Shown: positions 17,995-25,688 of the stretch, one piece after another
Layout: each line of letters begins with the position of its first letter
Numbering within the stretch: the stretch's first letter is position 1
Assembly (NCBI GenBank): GCA_045595395.1
Contig: JAZOAH010000016.1
Coordinates: forward strand, 1 to 64,000
DNA length: 64,000 nucleotides
Origin: CAKSHC01 sp045595395
GTDB lineage: Bacteria > Bacillota > Clostridia > Oscillospirales > UMGS1783
Direction of reading: 5' to 3'
Program-made: the position numbers and the translations under genes
The notes under the pieces: generated by a model
Databases searched by the model: none
The model's input: the letters and a program-made list of their open reading frames with translations, nothing else
What the model was told of the DNA's origin: nothing

Positions 17995-18397
17995 ATTTAT
18001 TGCATTTATCTCGGATCTCATCACGAACAGATTTTACAAAAAAACTGTCGTGTCGGCCAAACACACATTCATTAACAAAGTGCTCGCAGTTATTGTGCAG
18101 AATATTATATCCGGTCTCACCAACACGCCCCAAGGCAATTTTCTTTGTTTTATGCGGCGAATGGCGTTTCATTATTTCTGAAATGGACAACTTGGCTGTT
18201 TCCAATTCACCGCCATTTAAAAAGGTACCTATATCCGTAGTTATCACGGCAATATCCTTGGGATCCACCCCGGAATTGTCGGGCATACCGAACTGAACTA
18301 TGGTATCTTCATCCAAGAAAATACCGTAATGATGGTAAAATTTCACCTTAACTCGTATAATATCCCCCATGCGTGGGAGTGAGGATGTCCAGGTCAT
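17993..18397 (-). CDS. LRAT/NlpC-P60-type acyltransferase-like protein
   Basis: 134 residues with the permuted papain-like pattern of the lecithin-retinol acyltransferase (LRAT) group: GDIIRV strand, then His in HHYGIFL (His23), then Cys in NNCEHFVN (Cys104). In characterised members (LRAT, HRASLS/PLAAT) the Cys takes an acyl group as thioester and passes it to an amine or hydroxyl; related phage/bacterial members are hydrolases. The ATG at 18397 overlaps the stop of the acyl carrier protein gene (ATGA), so it is coupled to it. A second ATG at 18370 lacks a ribosome site. Last gene of the seven-gene lipid operon. Acyl transfer from the neighbouring ACP is my inference; the true acceptor is unknown. 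Confidence 0.75.
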   Translation of the reverse strand: MTWTSSLPRMGDIIRVKVKFYHHYGIFLDEDTIVQFGMPDNSGVDPKDIAVITTDIGTFLNGGELETAKLSISEIMKRHSPHKTKKIALGRVGETGYNILHNNCEHFVNECVFGRHDSFFVKSVRDEIRDKCNK

Positions 18398-18630
18398 GCC
18401 TTACCCTCGATTTTGGCCAAAACATCATTTACGGTACGGATGTTAACGAAGTCATCGTTGTTAAATTTAACACCAAAATTCTCCTCCACCGCCAGCGCCA
18501 TATACAGCAACCCGATGGAATTGAGTGACAGATCTTCGATCAGTCGGGTATCACCCGATATCGCATCAGCATGGATCTCTCCCTCAAAGACAGTATGAAA
18601 CAGCTTAATGAGCTTTTCCAGATTTGTCAT
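18394..18630 (-). CDS. Acyl carrier protein, dedicated
   Basis: 78-residue four-helix carrier protein. The phosphopantetheine Ser is Ser38 in IEDLSLNSIGLLYMA (NSI replaces the common DSL of FAS AcpP), followed by an acidic helix (AVEENFGVKF). This variant motif and the location inside a lipid operon suggest a specialised carrier rather than the housekeeping ACP. ATG at 18630 with GGAGG upstream; the start lies inside the 3' end of the preceding acyltransferase gene. It would hold the acyl chain for one of the neighbouring transferases. Confidence 0.88.
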   Translation of the reverse strand: MTNLEKLIKLFHTVFEGEIHADAISGDTRLIEDLSLNSIGLLYMALAVEENFGVKFNNDDFVNIRTVNDVLAKIEGKA

Positions 18631-19291
18631 GTCTTTCCTCCAAATACATGTAGGTTTTACGGCAATCTTCCAGCCGTTTAAGCAATTCCGTTGATACCTG
18701 CTCAATTTCATGGAGTGACGGCATCTTTTTTTTGCAATAATTCCGGCAATCCAGCGGCTCACCGATCACGGCCGTCGTCGGCCGATACCATGGGTTGTTT
18801 TTTCGAGAGCTATACACAGGAAGAATCGGAACACCTGCCTGCAGAGCAATTAAAATAGCACCTGATTTGATTTGAGAAAATGCATCCTCTTTCGAAATGC
18901 CTCCCTGCGGAAAGATGGCCAGGCATCTCTGTTCTTTTAAAAGGCTGACCGACTTACGGATCGCCTCAATATCTGAAATTTTTCTGTCGATCTTAATACA
19001 CCCGGCAGCACGCAGAAGCCACGCCACAACTCGGTTACGCATAACTGCTTCGGCAGCCAAGAAAAACATACGACGATACCAGAAGCAACTTCCAATCAGT
19101 AACGGATCCTTAAAGGATGAATGGTTAGCCACAATGATATGACCGCCCTTAATCTTCTCTTTATAGCACTGTCCGTCAACACCATATCGGCGAAACCGAT
19201 ACAAGAGCGGCAGACAGGATAGCACCAAACGCCCTGCATCCATCGGCAGCAAACGCCACTCAAATAGTTTTGCCTTTTTTTTATCGTTCAT
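18605..19291 (-). CDS. PlsC-type 1-acyl-glycerol-3-phosphate acyltransferase family protein (first copy)
   Basis: 228 residues of the LPLAT superfamily. Acyltransferase block I is NHSSFKDP (His57-X4-Asp62), block III-like is IFPQGGIS, and VPILPVYS forms block IV. A hydrophobic stretch near residues 20-33 may associate with the membrane. It transfers an acyl chain to a lyso-lipid or other hydroxyl acceptor. The glycine-rich FPQGG departs from the FPEGTR of true PlsC, as is common in accessory members. Start at 19291 overlaps the stop of the second acyltransferase (ATGA), and its 3' end overlaps the ACP start by 26 bases. Confidence 0.85.
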   Translation of the reverse strand: MNDKKKAKLFEWRLLPMDAGRLVLSCLPLLYRFRRYGVDGQCYKEKIKGGHIIVANHSSFKDPLLIGSCFWYRRMFFLAAEAVMRNRVVAWLLRAAGCIKIDRKISDIEAIRKSVSLLKEQRCLAIFPQGGISKEDAFSQIKSGAILIALQAGVPILPVYSSRKNNPWYRPTTAVIGEPLDCRNYCKKKMPSLHEIEQVSTELLKRLEDCRKTYMYLEERHDKSGKAH

Positions 19292-19935
19292 TTGCGAAAC
19301 CTTTCTTCGATGCATTCACGCAGCGCATATACCTTATCTTCCAGCATCTGTGTCAATGCCGCCAACTCTTCCTTGCTTGGCTCCTCGCTCTGACAATACT
19401 CTTTGATGTAAATCGGCTCACCAATTACCACCCGAGTACGCTTGGTGATGCTGTATTGTCCATCGGTATAAACCGGAATAATCGGTGCATCGGTACGCAA
19501 AGCAATAAAAACAGCGCTTGGCTTAAAAGGAAAAGGCTGCCCGTTTACCGGCAATCGACCCGACGGAAAAATACCGACAACCTGACCATCATCCAACGCC
19601 TCCAGCGTGTCACCGATAAAGCCAAAATCATAGATATCGCGATCGACACGGATGCAACCCAAACTATGCAATAGCCAACTCATGAATCCTGACTTGTTGA
19701 ACATGACCTCGGCCACCTGAAATCGTACAAAGTTACGCCAAAAAACAAACAGGTATAACACGAAATCCATCAAGGATACATGATTAGAGATCAATATGGA
19801 CGGCTTAGGCAGTTTTTTGCCCTGCTTTTCTTTATTTTGGTAATAGACCTTTGGCTTAAAAAACGGAATGGCCGCCAGCGCGCCGGTAATACGGACAAAC
19901 CAGGTCACAGCCAGACTCGGCCGAATATGTCTCAT
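19288..19935 (-). CDS. PlsC-type acyltransferase family protein (second copy)
   Basis: 215 residues, same superfamily as its downstream neighbour but clearly different in sequence. Block I is SNHVSLMDF (His52-X4-Asp57), block III reads GIFPSGRLP and block IV APIIPVYT. The two paralogues side by side suggest two successive acylations or two acceptors. The ATG at 19935 shares a base with the stop of the ligase gene (TAATG). Confidence 0.85.
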   Translation of the reverse strand: MRHIRPSLAVTWFVRITGALAAIPFFKPKVYYQNKEKQGKKLPKPSILISNHVSLMDFVLYLFVFWRNFVRFQVAEVMFNKSGFMSWLLHSLGCIRVDRDIYDFGFIGDTLEALDDGQVVGIFPSGRLPVNGQPFPFKPSAVFIALRTDAPIIPVYTDGQYSITKRTRVVIGEPIYIKEYCQSEEPSKEELAALTQMLEDKVYALRECIEERFRK

Positions 19936-21857
19936 TACACATACCTCTCGATATACTCACAAAATTCATCTACCGTGTAGCGATAGTTTTCCTTATCGGA
20001 ATAGGAGCTGATCGCAAAAACTGATGCCATCTCCGAAATGATCTCAAAATACTGTAAACTGGTAGCCCCCAGATCCAGCAGGATGTGGGCATGATCCGTG
20101 ACGTCGTCAGGCTTCATATCAAGTACCCGAGCCACGATCTCTCTCACTTGGTCCAGCAAAACAGGATTGCGTTCAGTCGATGTCTGTTGGGCCAATAATT
20201 CTGCGCTTTGAGTAAAGGAAGTCAAAGTGACGTCACCATTCGCAATGGCTCTTTGCAGGTATTTTCTTCCCACCTTTATGGCCGTTTCCGGCGCAATGGG
20301 ATCGGTGGTAAAGTAAAATTTACGCACACGCATTGCCATTGGCAACGCATCATTAGACGAATAAATTTGCTCAATCAGTTGTCGCTGGCGTGCGGCACTG
20401 ATATAAGGACTAATGCGCACAACCAAGGAAAGAACCTCATTCTCACCATCCGGTAACCCCAGGACGGAAAACGGCATATCGCTGCTTAAAGAAAAATGTT
20501 GTTCCAACAGATCCGGATTGATATTTTCCCCATTTTCCCCGATCACAACATCACTGCGACGTCCACGGATATAGTAGTAGCCTTCGTGACATTCCATCAG
20601 ATCGCCGGTATCCAGCCATTCATCGGTTTCCACCATTTGATCGCCAATCAGCATGGCCTTACACAGCGAATCACCTCGCACAAATAATGTACCATCTTCG
20701 CTCAGCTTATATTCCACAGATTCAAAGGGGCGACCGATAGAATTGAGGTTACGCTCCCGCATCCCTTTGCGCAGCTCTACCGAAGTAATGCCGATCTCAC
20801 TCATTCCATATCCATTATGCAAGCAATAACCGATACCGTTAAGAAACTCCAAGGCTGATTGTCGCAAATAACTACCGCCACTGATACAAAATTGCACACT
20901 CGGACCAAAAATTTGCTCGGTTACTTGATGCAGGATATGACGCACCATGGCTGCTCCTGCAATCGGAAACATTTTTTGCAAAGCAGCGCTGATGCGCAAC
21001 CCTCTTTGGATTTTTTTTTGCAGTTTCTCTCCCTGTTGTTGAAGTTCCTTCTTTACTTTATCCTCAATCGTATGCCATAACATGGGAACGGCAAAGATAT
21101 GGGTCACCTCATGCTTGCGACAAGTTTTCAGAATGGTATCCGGTGCCATATCTCGCAAGAAAACAAATGTGCGCCCAAAAAAAGCAAACCAAAAGTAGAC
21201 GGCAAACAGTCCAAATACATGATAAAAAGGCAAAAAAGCTAATTGTTTAAGCTGGTTATGGTAGTGCAAGGCCATGCGCTTGCTTTCTTTTATGATGCCT
21301 TGAGAATTTAAAATTTGAGCAGCAACCTGCACTCCGCTATAGATACATGTCGTAGCCTGCAATGATGTAGCCGAGGTAGATAGCGCAAATTCATTCTCAA
21401 AATCGCCCGCAAAGGGTTCATCAGTATGTAAGGACGCATACTCGATCCATTGGGCATCCAGCTCTGTTTTTTGCATGCCGATGATATATTGTATCTTTAG
21501 ATTTCTGATCAATTCATTGGTCAATGATGTTGTATGTCGACAATTGATCAAATAAGGCTTGTTGCCGCTGCGAAGAATGGCCCAAAATGCAACGATCCAC
21601 TCTACACAATTTTCCATTTCCAATCCGACATAGGCGTGGGTGGCACCGATTCGGGCATGCAAAGCCGCCGACACCTCATTGACCATGCGTTCAATATCAG
21701 AATAGGTGTATTTTTTTATGCGATAGCCATCACTGATCTCAGCAAAAACACGCTCACCGTTTTGGCAGATGATGCGAAAAATCTCCTGCATGTTTTTCGA
21801 GGATGCTTGCAGTTGCTGTGTATTATGTTTGATCAGTTGTCTAAGTTCATTCTTCAT
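19935..21857 (-). CDS. Acyl-AMP ligase-like protein with C-terminal carrier domain
   Basis: 640 residues. Residues ~25-530 have the ANL adenylating fold: LPFYHVFGLFAVYFWFAF, ISGGSYL, NGYGMSEIG (A5), WLDTGDL (A7), GRRSDVVIGENGENI (A8) and the C-terminal Lys region IKVGRKYLQRAI (A10). Residues ~560-640 are a carrier domain with the attachment Ser600 in LLDLGATSLQYFEI. The A3 phosphate loop, normally TSGTTGxPKG, is altered to STSATSLQATTCIYS, lacking the Gly-rich turn and Lys. The likely role is to activate a fatty acid as acyl-AMP and load it on its own or the operon's ACP; the altered loop leaves catalysis open. ATG at 21857. Confidence 0.85.
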   Translation of the reverse strand: MKNELRQLIKHNTQQLQASSKNMQEIFRIICQNGERVFAEISDGYRIKKYTYSDIERMVNEVSAALHARIGATHAYVGLEMENCVEWIVAFWAILRSGNKPYLINCRHTTSLTNELIRNLKIQYIIGMQKTELDAQWIEYASLHTDEPFAGDFENEFALSTSATSLQATTCIYSGVQVAAQILNSQGIIKESKRMALHYHNQLKQLAFLPFYHVFGLFAVYFWFAFFGRTFVFLRDMAPDTILKTCRKHEVTHIFAVPMLWHTIEDKVKKELQQQGEKLQKKIQRGLRISAALQKMFPIAGAAMVRHILHQVTEQIFGPSVQFCISGGSYLRQSALEFLNGIGYCLHNGYGMSEIGITSVELRKGMRERNLNSIGRPFESVEYKLSEDGTLFVRGDSLCKAMLIGDQMVETDEWLDTGDLMECHEGYYYIRGRRSDVVIGENGENINPDLLEQHFSLSSDMPFSVLGLPDGENEVLSLVVRISPYISAARQRQLIEQIYSSNDALPMAMRVRKFYFTTDPIAPETAIKVGRKYLQRAIANGDVTLTSFTQSAELLAQQTSTERNPVLLDQVREIVARVLDMKPDDVTDHAHILLDLGATSLQYFEIISEMASVFAISSYSDKENYRYTVDEFCEYIERYV

Positions 21858-21871
21858 GTCAATCTCATTTC

Positions 21872-22729
21872 TTACAAGGATACCGGCTTCAACAGCTGCA
21901 TATATTCTTCAAAGGTCACAAATTCAAATCCCATTTTCTTGAGCATCACAATGATCATGTCGATCTTCATGCGATAGTTACGCAGCCCGTGGGACAGATA
22001 GTATTGATCATGCGGTTTGAGATTTTTGATCTGAGGCACCTTTTGCTGCGATAACTCAAACGGATGCAGATAAAAAACATAATAATCATTCTCTGCAATA
22101 TACTGATGAATCAGCCCTCGAATAAAAGGCCACACCCCCAAACGGATATAACCGCCGCCGGAAATAGGAAAATTATGATTCAATATCTTCTGGCATGGAA
22201 TCCCAAACTCAAAAAAACCGTTTTTACAGAAAACATGCTTCAAAATCTGGTGAAACCCACTGATATCAATGTGCTTTTCATGCGGTAATTGAGAGAAATC
22301 CATCCAGCTGGAATCGTAGCGAAAGCCCAGTTCTTTCAGAATATCCAGCCTTTCGTTATCCATACTGAAAAACGGAGCGCGATAGCCGAGGACCTCAACG
22401 CCAAATTCCTCTTCCAGTTTTTCTTTGGCTTGGCGAATATTTTCTCGGAACTGCTGATTACTCATCGTGAGCGGAGCCTGATGATCATATCCGTGTAGAG
22501 CAATTTTATGCCCTCGAGCTACATATTGATGCATCTTTGCCTTTACCGCATCTACCGCATGCCAAACCGTAAACAGGGTCGCTTTGATACCGTGCTTATC
22601 CAATAAGCAGATATACTCATCCACCCCGTCCATCATTTCATTTTCAACCGGATATCCGCTTTCCCGCACACAACCAGTATCCGAGAATTCTTCCATATCC
22701 ATGGTGAAGATAGCGTACTTCTTAGCCAT
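21872..22729 (-). CDS. NodB-type polysaccharide deacetylase
   Basis: 285 residues, carbohydrate esterase 4 fold. Motif 1 FTMDMEEFSD (metal Asp11/catalytic region), motif 2 HGYDHQ (metal His79 and His83, HxxxH), motif 3 GYRAPFFS and a late YVFYLHPFE carrying the catalytic His-like position. No signal peptide, so it acts in the cytoplasm. Such cytoplasmic forms remove acetyl groups from N-acetylhexosamines in glycolipids or sugar nucleotides. It overlaps the hydrolase gene by eight bases and precedes the ligase by 14 bases, so a role in producing the acceptor for acylation is plausible (inference). Confidence 0.88.
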   Translation of the reverse strand: MAKKYAIFTMDMEEFSDTGCVRESGYPVENEMMDGVDEYICLLDKHGIKATLFTVWHAVDAVKAKMHQYVARGHKIALHGYDHQAPLTMSNQQFRENIRQAKEKLEEEFGVEVLGYRAPFFSMDNERLDILKELGFRYDSSWMDFSQLPHEKHIDISGFHQILKHVFCKNGFFEFGIPCQKILNHNFPISGGGYIRLGVWPFIRGLIHQYIAENDYYVFYLHPFELSQQKVPQIKNLKPHDQYYLSHGLRNYRMKIDMIIVMLKKMGFEFVTFEEYMQLLKPVSL

Positions 22730-23666
22730 TTACAAAATCCATTACTGCCTGGTCGTAGGCATCCTTGTTATTGATACGCAGATGAGAATGGCATCCAACG
22801 TCGAACCATTGAATTTTTTTATCTTCGCTGGCACAGGCAGCATAAAGCTTACGGCTCATGGGCGGGATGGAAAAAACATCCTGCTTACCGTAAATAAACA
22901 GCACTCGATGCTTCAATCGCTTAACCAAACGAATAGGCGCTGTTTTGCGCAAGTTTGTGCCGGTATGCTTGCGTATGTTATGCATGACCAGATCCAATAC
23001 CGGAAACAGCGGCCGTTTATCGACGATCATGTGCTGACGGAAAGTTTCACGAAAGGAAACAAAACACCCCTCTGTAACCAACCCCTTGATGGAAGATGGA
23101 CAATCATTGCGAGTCATGGCAATCAGCGCTGTCGAAGTACCGACACAAATGGCATGCAAGTATATTTCCTTTACACCAAACTGTTCTTCCAGTAACCGTA
23201 TCCAGGCTAGCAGGTCGCGACTTTCTGCCTGACCGATCGTATTATATATGCCATCGCTTTTACCGTGAGCACGCGGATCAATGCATAATACATTCATACC
23301 TGCTTTCGCATATGGCTGCGCAAAATAATAGGAATACATCAGGCATTCAGCACGGCCGGGCAAAATAATGGCGCAGCGATCGGTATCCGAAAAGCGATAA
23401 AATTCGCCAAACAATGCCAAATCGTCATTGCTTGTTTGAACCGGCTGCATATAGCCCTGGTTGGCTAGCGCCCAAGCGCAGCCATCCTGCCACATCGCCA
23501 TCTGCTCCTCATTTTCCGGTGCCGAGCAGGCTCTACCCCATTTGTCCGGACTCGTTTTGACTAAGTTATCCTTATATACACGATCGGCAATAGGCACGGT
23601 AATATGGAGCATATAGCCAATGCCGCCACCTAATAAGAGCAAAATCGCCCCGATGATCCACCACAT
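22722..23666 (-). CDS. Membrane-anchored alpha/beta hydrolase with Cys at the nucleophile elbow
   Basis: 314 residues. An N-terminal hydrophobic helix (~3-22) anchors it. The alpha/beta hydrolase fold follows: oxyanion region ILPGRAEC, CIDPRAHGKSDG, then the nucleophile elbow LHAICVGTSTAL, where Cys174 stands in place of the usual Ser of GxSxG, then Asp in YGKQDVFSIPP and His in GCHSHLR. Cys nucleophiles occur in dienelactone hydrolase and in acyltransferase-like members, so either thioester acyl transfer or a low-activity hydrolase is possible. First gene of the operon, GGAGG seven bases before the ATG, in a divergent region shared with fakB. Confidence 0.8.
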   Translation of the reverse strand: MWWIIGAILLLLGGGIGYMLHITVPIADRVYKDNLVKTSPDKWGRACSAPENEEQMAMWQDGCAWALANQGYMQPVQTSNDDLALFGEFYRFSDTDRCAIILPGRAECLMYSYYFAQPYAKAGMNVLCIDPRAHGKSDGIYNTIGQAESRDLLAWIRLLEEQFGVKEIYLHAICVGTSTALIAMTRNDCPSSIKGLVTEGCFVSFRETFRQHMIVDKRPLFPVLDLVMHNIRKHTGTNLRKTAPIRLVKRLKHRVLFIYGKQDVFSIPPMSRKLYAACASEDKKIQWFDVGCHSHLRINNKDAYDQAVMDFVNG

Positions 23667-23683
23667 AATAGCCTCCGCAAATC

Positions 23684-23701
23684 ATTATACACTTGATTAT
23701 A
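23684..23701 (-). promoter_or_regulatory. Candidate promoter region of the lipid operon
   Basis: Two TATAAT boxes on the minus strand (23696-23701 and 23684-23689), 18-35 bases before the ATG. Neither has a convincing TTGACA-like -35 box, so the exact start is uncertain. Confidence 0.45.
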
Positions 23702-23761
23702 GCAAACCTTTTTCGTTTTTGCACTACTTTTTCGGAAAAAATCATAAAAGATAGAATCTTG

Positions 23762-23790
23762 TTGAAATAAGTCGGTATATATGCTAATAT
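23762..23790 (+). promoter_or_regulatory. Promoter of fakB-fakB-fakA-plsX
   Basis: TTGAAA, 17-base spacer, TAATAT, 39 bases before the first degV-type ATG and back-to-back with the lipid operon promoter region. Confidence 0.65.
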
Positions 23791-23828
23791 ATAATCTGTA
23801 CTTTTATAGCGTGAAAAGGAGTTTTTTT

Positions 23829-24776
23829 ATGGCAAATTATGCAATTATTCCGGATAGCGCTTGCGACCTGACGCGCGATCTACGAGAACGGTTCGGCATT
23901 GATGATTATTTACATGGCGTTATGTATTTCCCTGACGGACGCACTCTGCCCGCAGATTTAGATTGGGGCATGATCTCTCCCGATGAATACTACAACTCGA
24001 TGAGTAGCCGATCCCCGCTTTACAAAACAGCTGCATGCCCAATGGGTGACATTATGGCAACCTTTGAAAAACATCTGGCTGCCGGTGAGGATGTGCTGAG
24101 CATCTCGCTTTCCTCCGGACTTTCCTCGACATACAACGACTGCTTGTGTGTCGCCAAGGATCTAATGGACAAATATCCCGATCGCAAGGTTATCTGTATA
24201 GATTCCCAGCGTTATTCCACCGCACTAGCCCTTTTGATCATTTCCGCTTGTCTGAAGCGTGATGAAGGGGCAACTATTGAAGAAAATGCCGCCTACCTGA
24301 ATGAAGAAAAACACCGCATTCACCAAAGCGGCATTATAGATGATCTGTTTTTCTTGGTAAAAACAGGACGAATCAATAATTTCAAGGCCTTTTTTGGCAG
24401 CCTGGTCGGCATTAATCTCACTGCGGATTTCAACAACAATGGAATCAGCGAGGTACTCAGCCGATTCAAGGGCAAGCGATCGGCACTGGAGGCAGTAGTT
24501 CGTTATATCGAAAAAACCATTGTCAATCCGGATGATCAAATTATTTTTCTGGCGCACTCCAACCGCAATGCCGCCGTACACACATTAGAGGAAATGATTC
24601 GTGATCGCATTCACCCCAAAGAGATCATTACGGGCGTTGTCGGCATGAGTTGCGGCGCATCTATCGGTCCCGGCTTATGCGCTGCTTTCTATAAAGGAAA
24701 TCCCATCAGCCAAAATTTGATCGTCGAGCGTGCCATTATGGATGAGATCGCCGCCGACATCAAAACAAAGAAATGA
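23829..24776 (+). CDS. fakB: DegV family fatty-acid-binding protein (first copy)
   Basis: 315 residues. DegV/FakB proteins bind one free fatty acid and present its carboxyl to FakA for phosphorylation. Visible: YAIIPDSACDLTRDL (N-terminal phosphate-side loop with Asp-Ser), ISLSSGLSSTYND (Ser motif near the carboxylate) and the C-terminal GASIGPGLCAAF segment with Gly-rich turn. The ATG at 23829 has AAAAGGAG upstream; an upstream in-frame ATG lacks a ribosome site. Followed 20 bases later by a second copy and then FakA, which fixes the role. Confidence 0.88.
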   Translation: MANYAIIPDSACDLTRDLRERFGIDDYLHGVMYFPDGRTLPADLDWGMISPDEYYNSMSSRSPLYKTAACPMGDIMATFEKHLAAGEDVLSISLSSGLSSTYNDCLCVAKDLMDKYPDRKVICIDSQRYSTALALLIISACLKRDEGATIEENAAYLNEEKHRIHQSGIIDDLFFLVKTGRINNFKAFFGSLVGINLTADFNNNGISEVLSRFKGKRSALEAVVRYIEKTIVNPDDQIIFLAHSNRNAAVHTLEEMIRDRIHPKEIITGVVGMSCGASIGPGLCAAFYKGNPISQNLIVERAIMDEIAADIKTKK

Positions 24777-24795
24777 AGCAAAAGAGGTATATACC

Positions 24796-25686
24796 ATGAA
24801 ATCATTTGCTGTTATAACCGATTCCACCTGTGATCTCGGAAAAGATCTGCGCAAAAAATATGATATTCTTTACACACCTATGAACTACGTTATAGGTGAT
24901 GCGGAATATCCGGCCATGCTGGACTGGGAAAGTCATAGCGCTAAGGAATTCTATGACATGATGCGCAGCGGTGTACCGATTCGCACAACCCAGGTCCCTC
25001 GTGAAACATATATCCGAGCCTTCACGGAGCAGATTGAGGCAGGCAAAGATATCCTTTACATATCCTGCTCCTCAGCCCTGTCCGGTTCCATCAACATTGC
25101 CCGTATGATTGCAAAGGAACTCCATGAAACCTATCCTGACGCTAAGATCTATTGCGTCGATTCTTTGATCAGTTCGCTCGGTCAAGGCTATCTTGTCATG
25201 CAGGCCGCCGAGATGCGCAACAACGGTAAATCCATTGAAGAAACAGCATCCTACATCGAAAGCATACGTTTAAGAGTAAATCAAGTTGGTACTGTCGGCA
25301 ACCTGGAATATTTGCGCCGTGTCGGACGTGTTACCGCTTCCAGTGCCTTTTTCGGCAATCTTTTCGGCGTGAAACCCATTATTATCTCGGATAAGCTCGG
25401 GCAAAACCTTGCCATCAAAAAGGCTAAAGGTGCACTCAACGCCAAAAGAGAAATTGCTGCCCACTTGGCTGAAGTTACCGAGGATCCCGAAAATCAGACC
25501 CTATATATTTCCCACGCCGATGCCCTGGACGATGCCGAGCAACTGCGTGACGAGATACTCAAAGTCGCACCTTTTAAGGATTGCTATATTAACTATATTG
25601 CTCCCATAGTTGGAGCATCTGTTGGCCCAGGCACCATTATCGCATTTGGCTTTGGTAAAGAGGTCACAGTAGAAGGAGGAAAATAA
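24796..25686 (+). CDS. fakB: DegV family fatty-acid-binding protein (second copy)
   Basis: 296 residues, same fold as the preceding gene: FAVITDSTCDLGKDL, ISCSSALSGSINIAR and GASVGPGTIIAFGFG. The fatty-acid tunnel residues differ between the two copies, and FakB paralogues are known to select different chain types (saturated versus unsaturated), so the pair probably widens substrate range. Start ATG at 24796 with AAGAGG upstream; ends two bases before fakA. Confidence 0.88.
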   Translation: MKSFAVITDSTCDLGKDLRKKYDILYTPMNYVIGDAEYPAMLDWESHSAKEFYDMMRSGVPIRTTQVPRETYIRAFTEQIEAGKDILYISCSSALSGSINIARMIAKELHETYPDAKIYCVDSLISSLGQGYLVMQAAEMRNNGKSIEETASYIESIRLRVNQVGTVGNLEYLRRVGRVTASSAFFGNLFGVKPIIISDKLGQNLAIKKAKGALNAKREIAAHLAEVTEDPENQTLYISHADALDDAEQLRDEILKVAPFKDCYINYIAPIVGASVGPGTIIAFGFGKEVTVEGGK

Positions 25687-25688
25687 TT

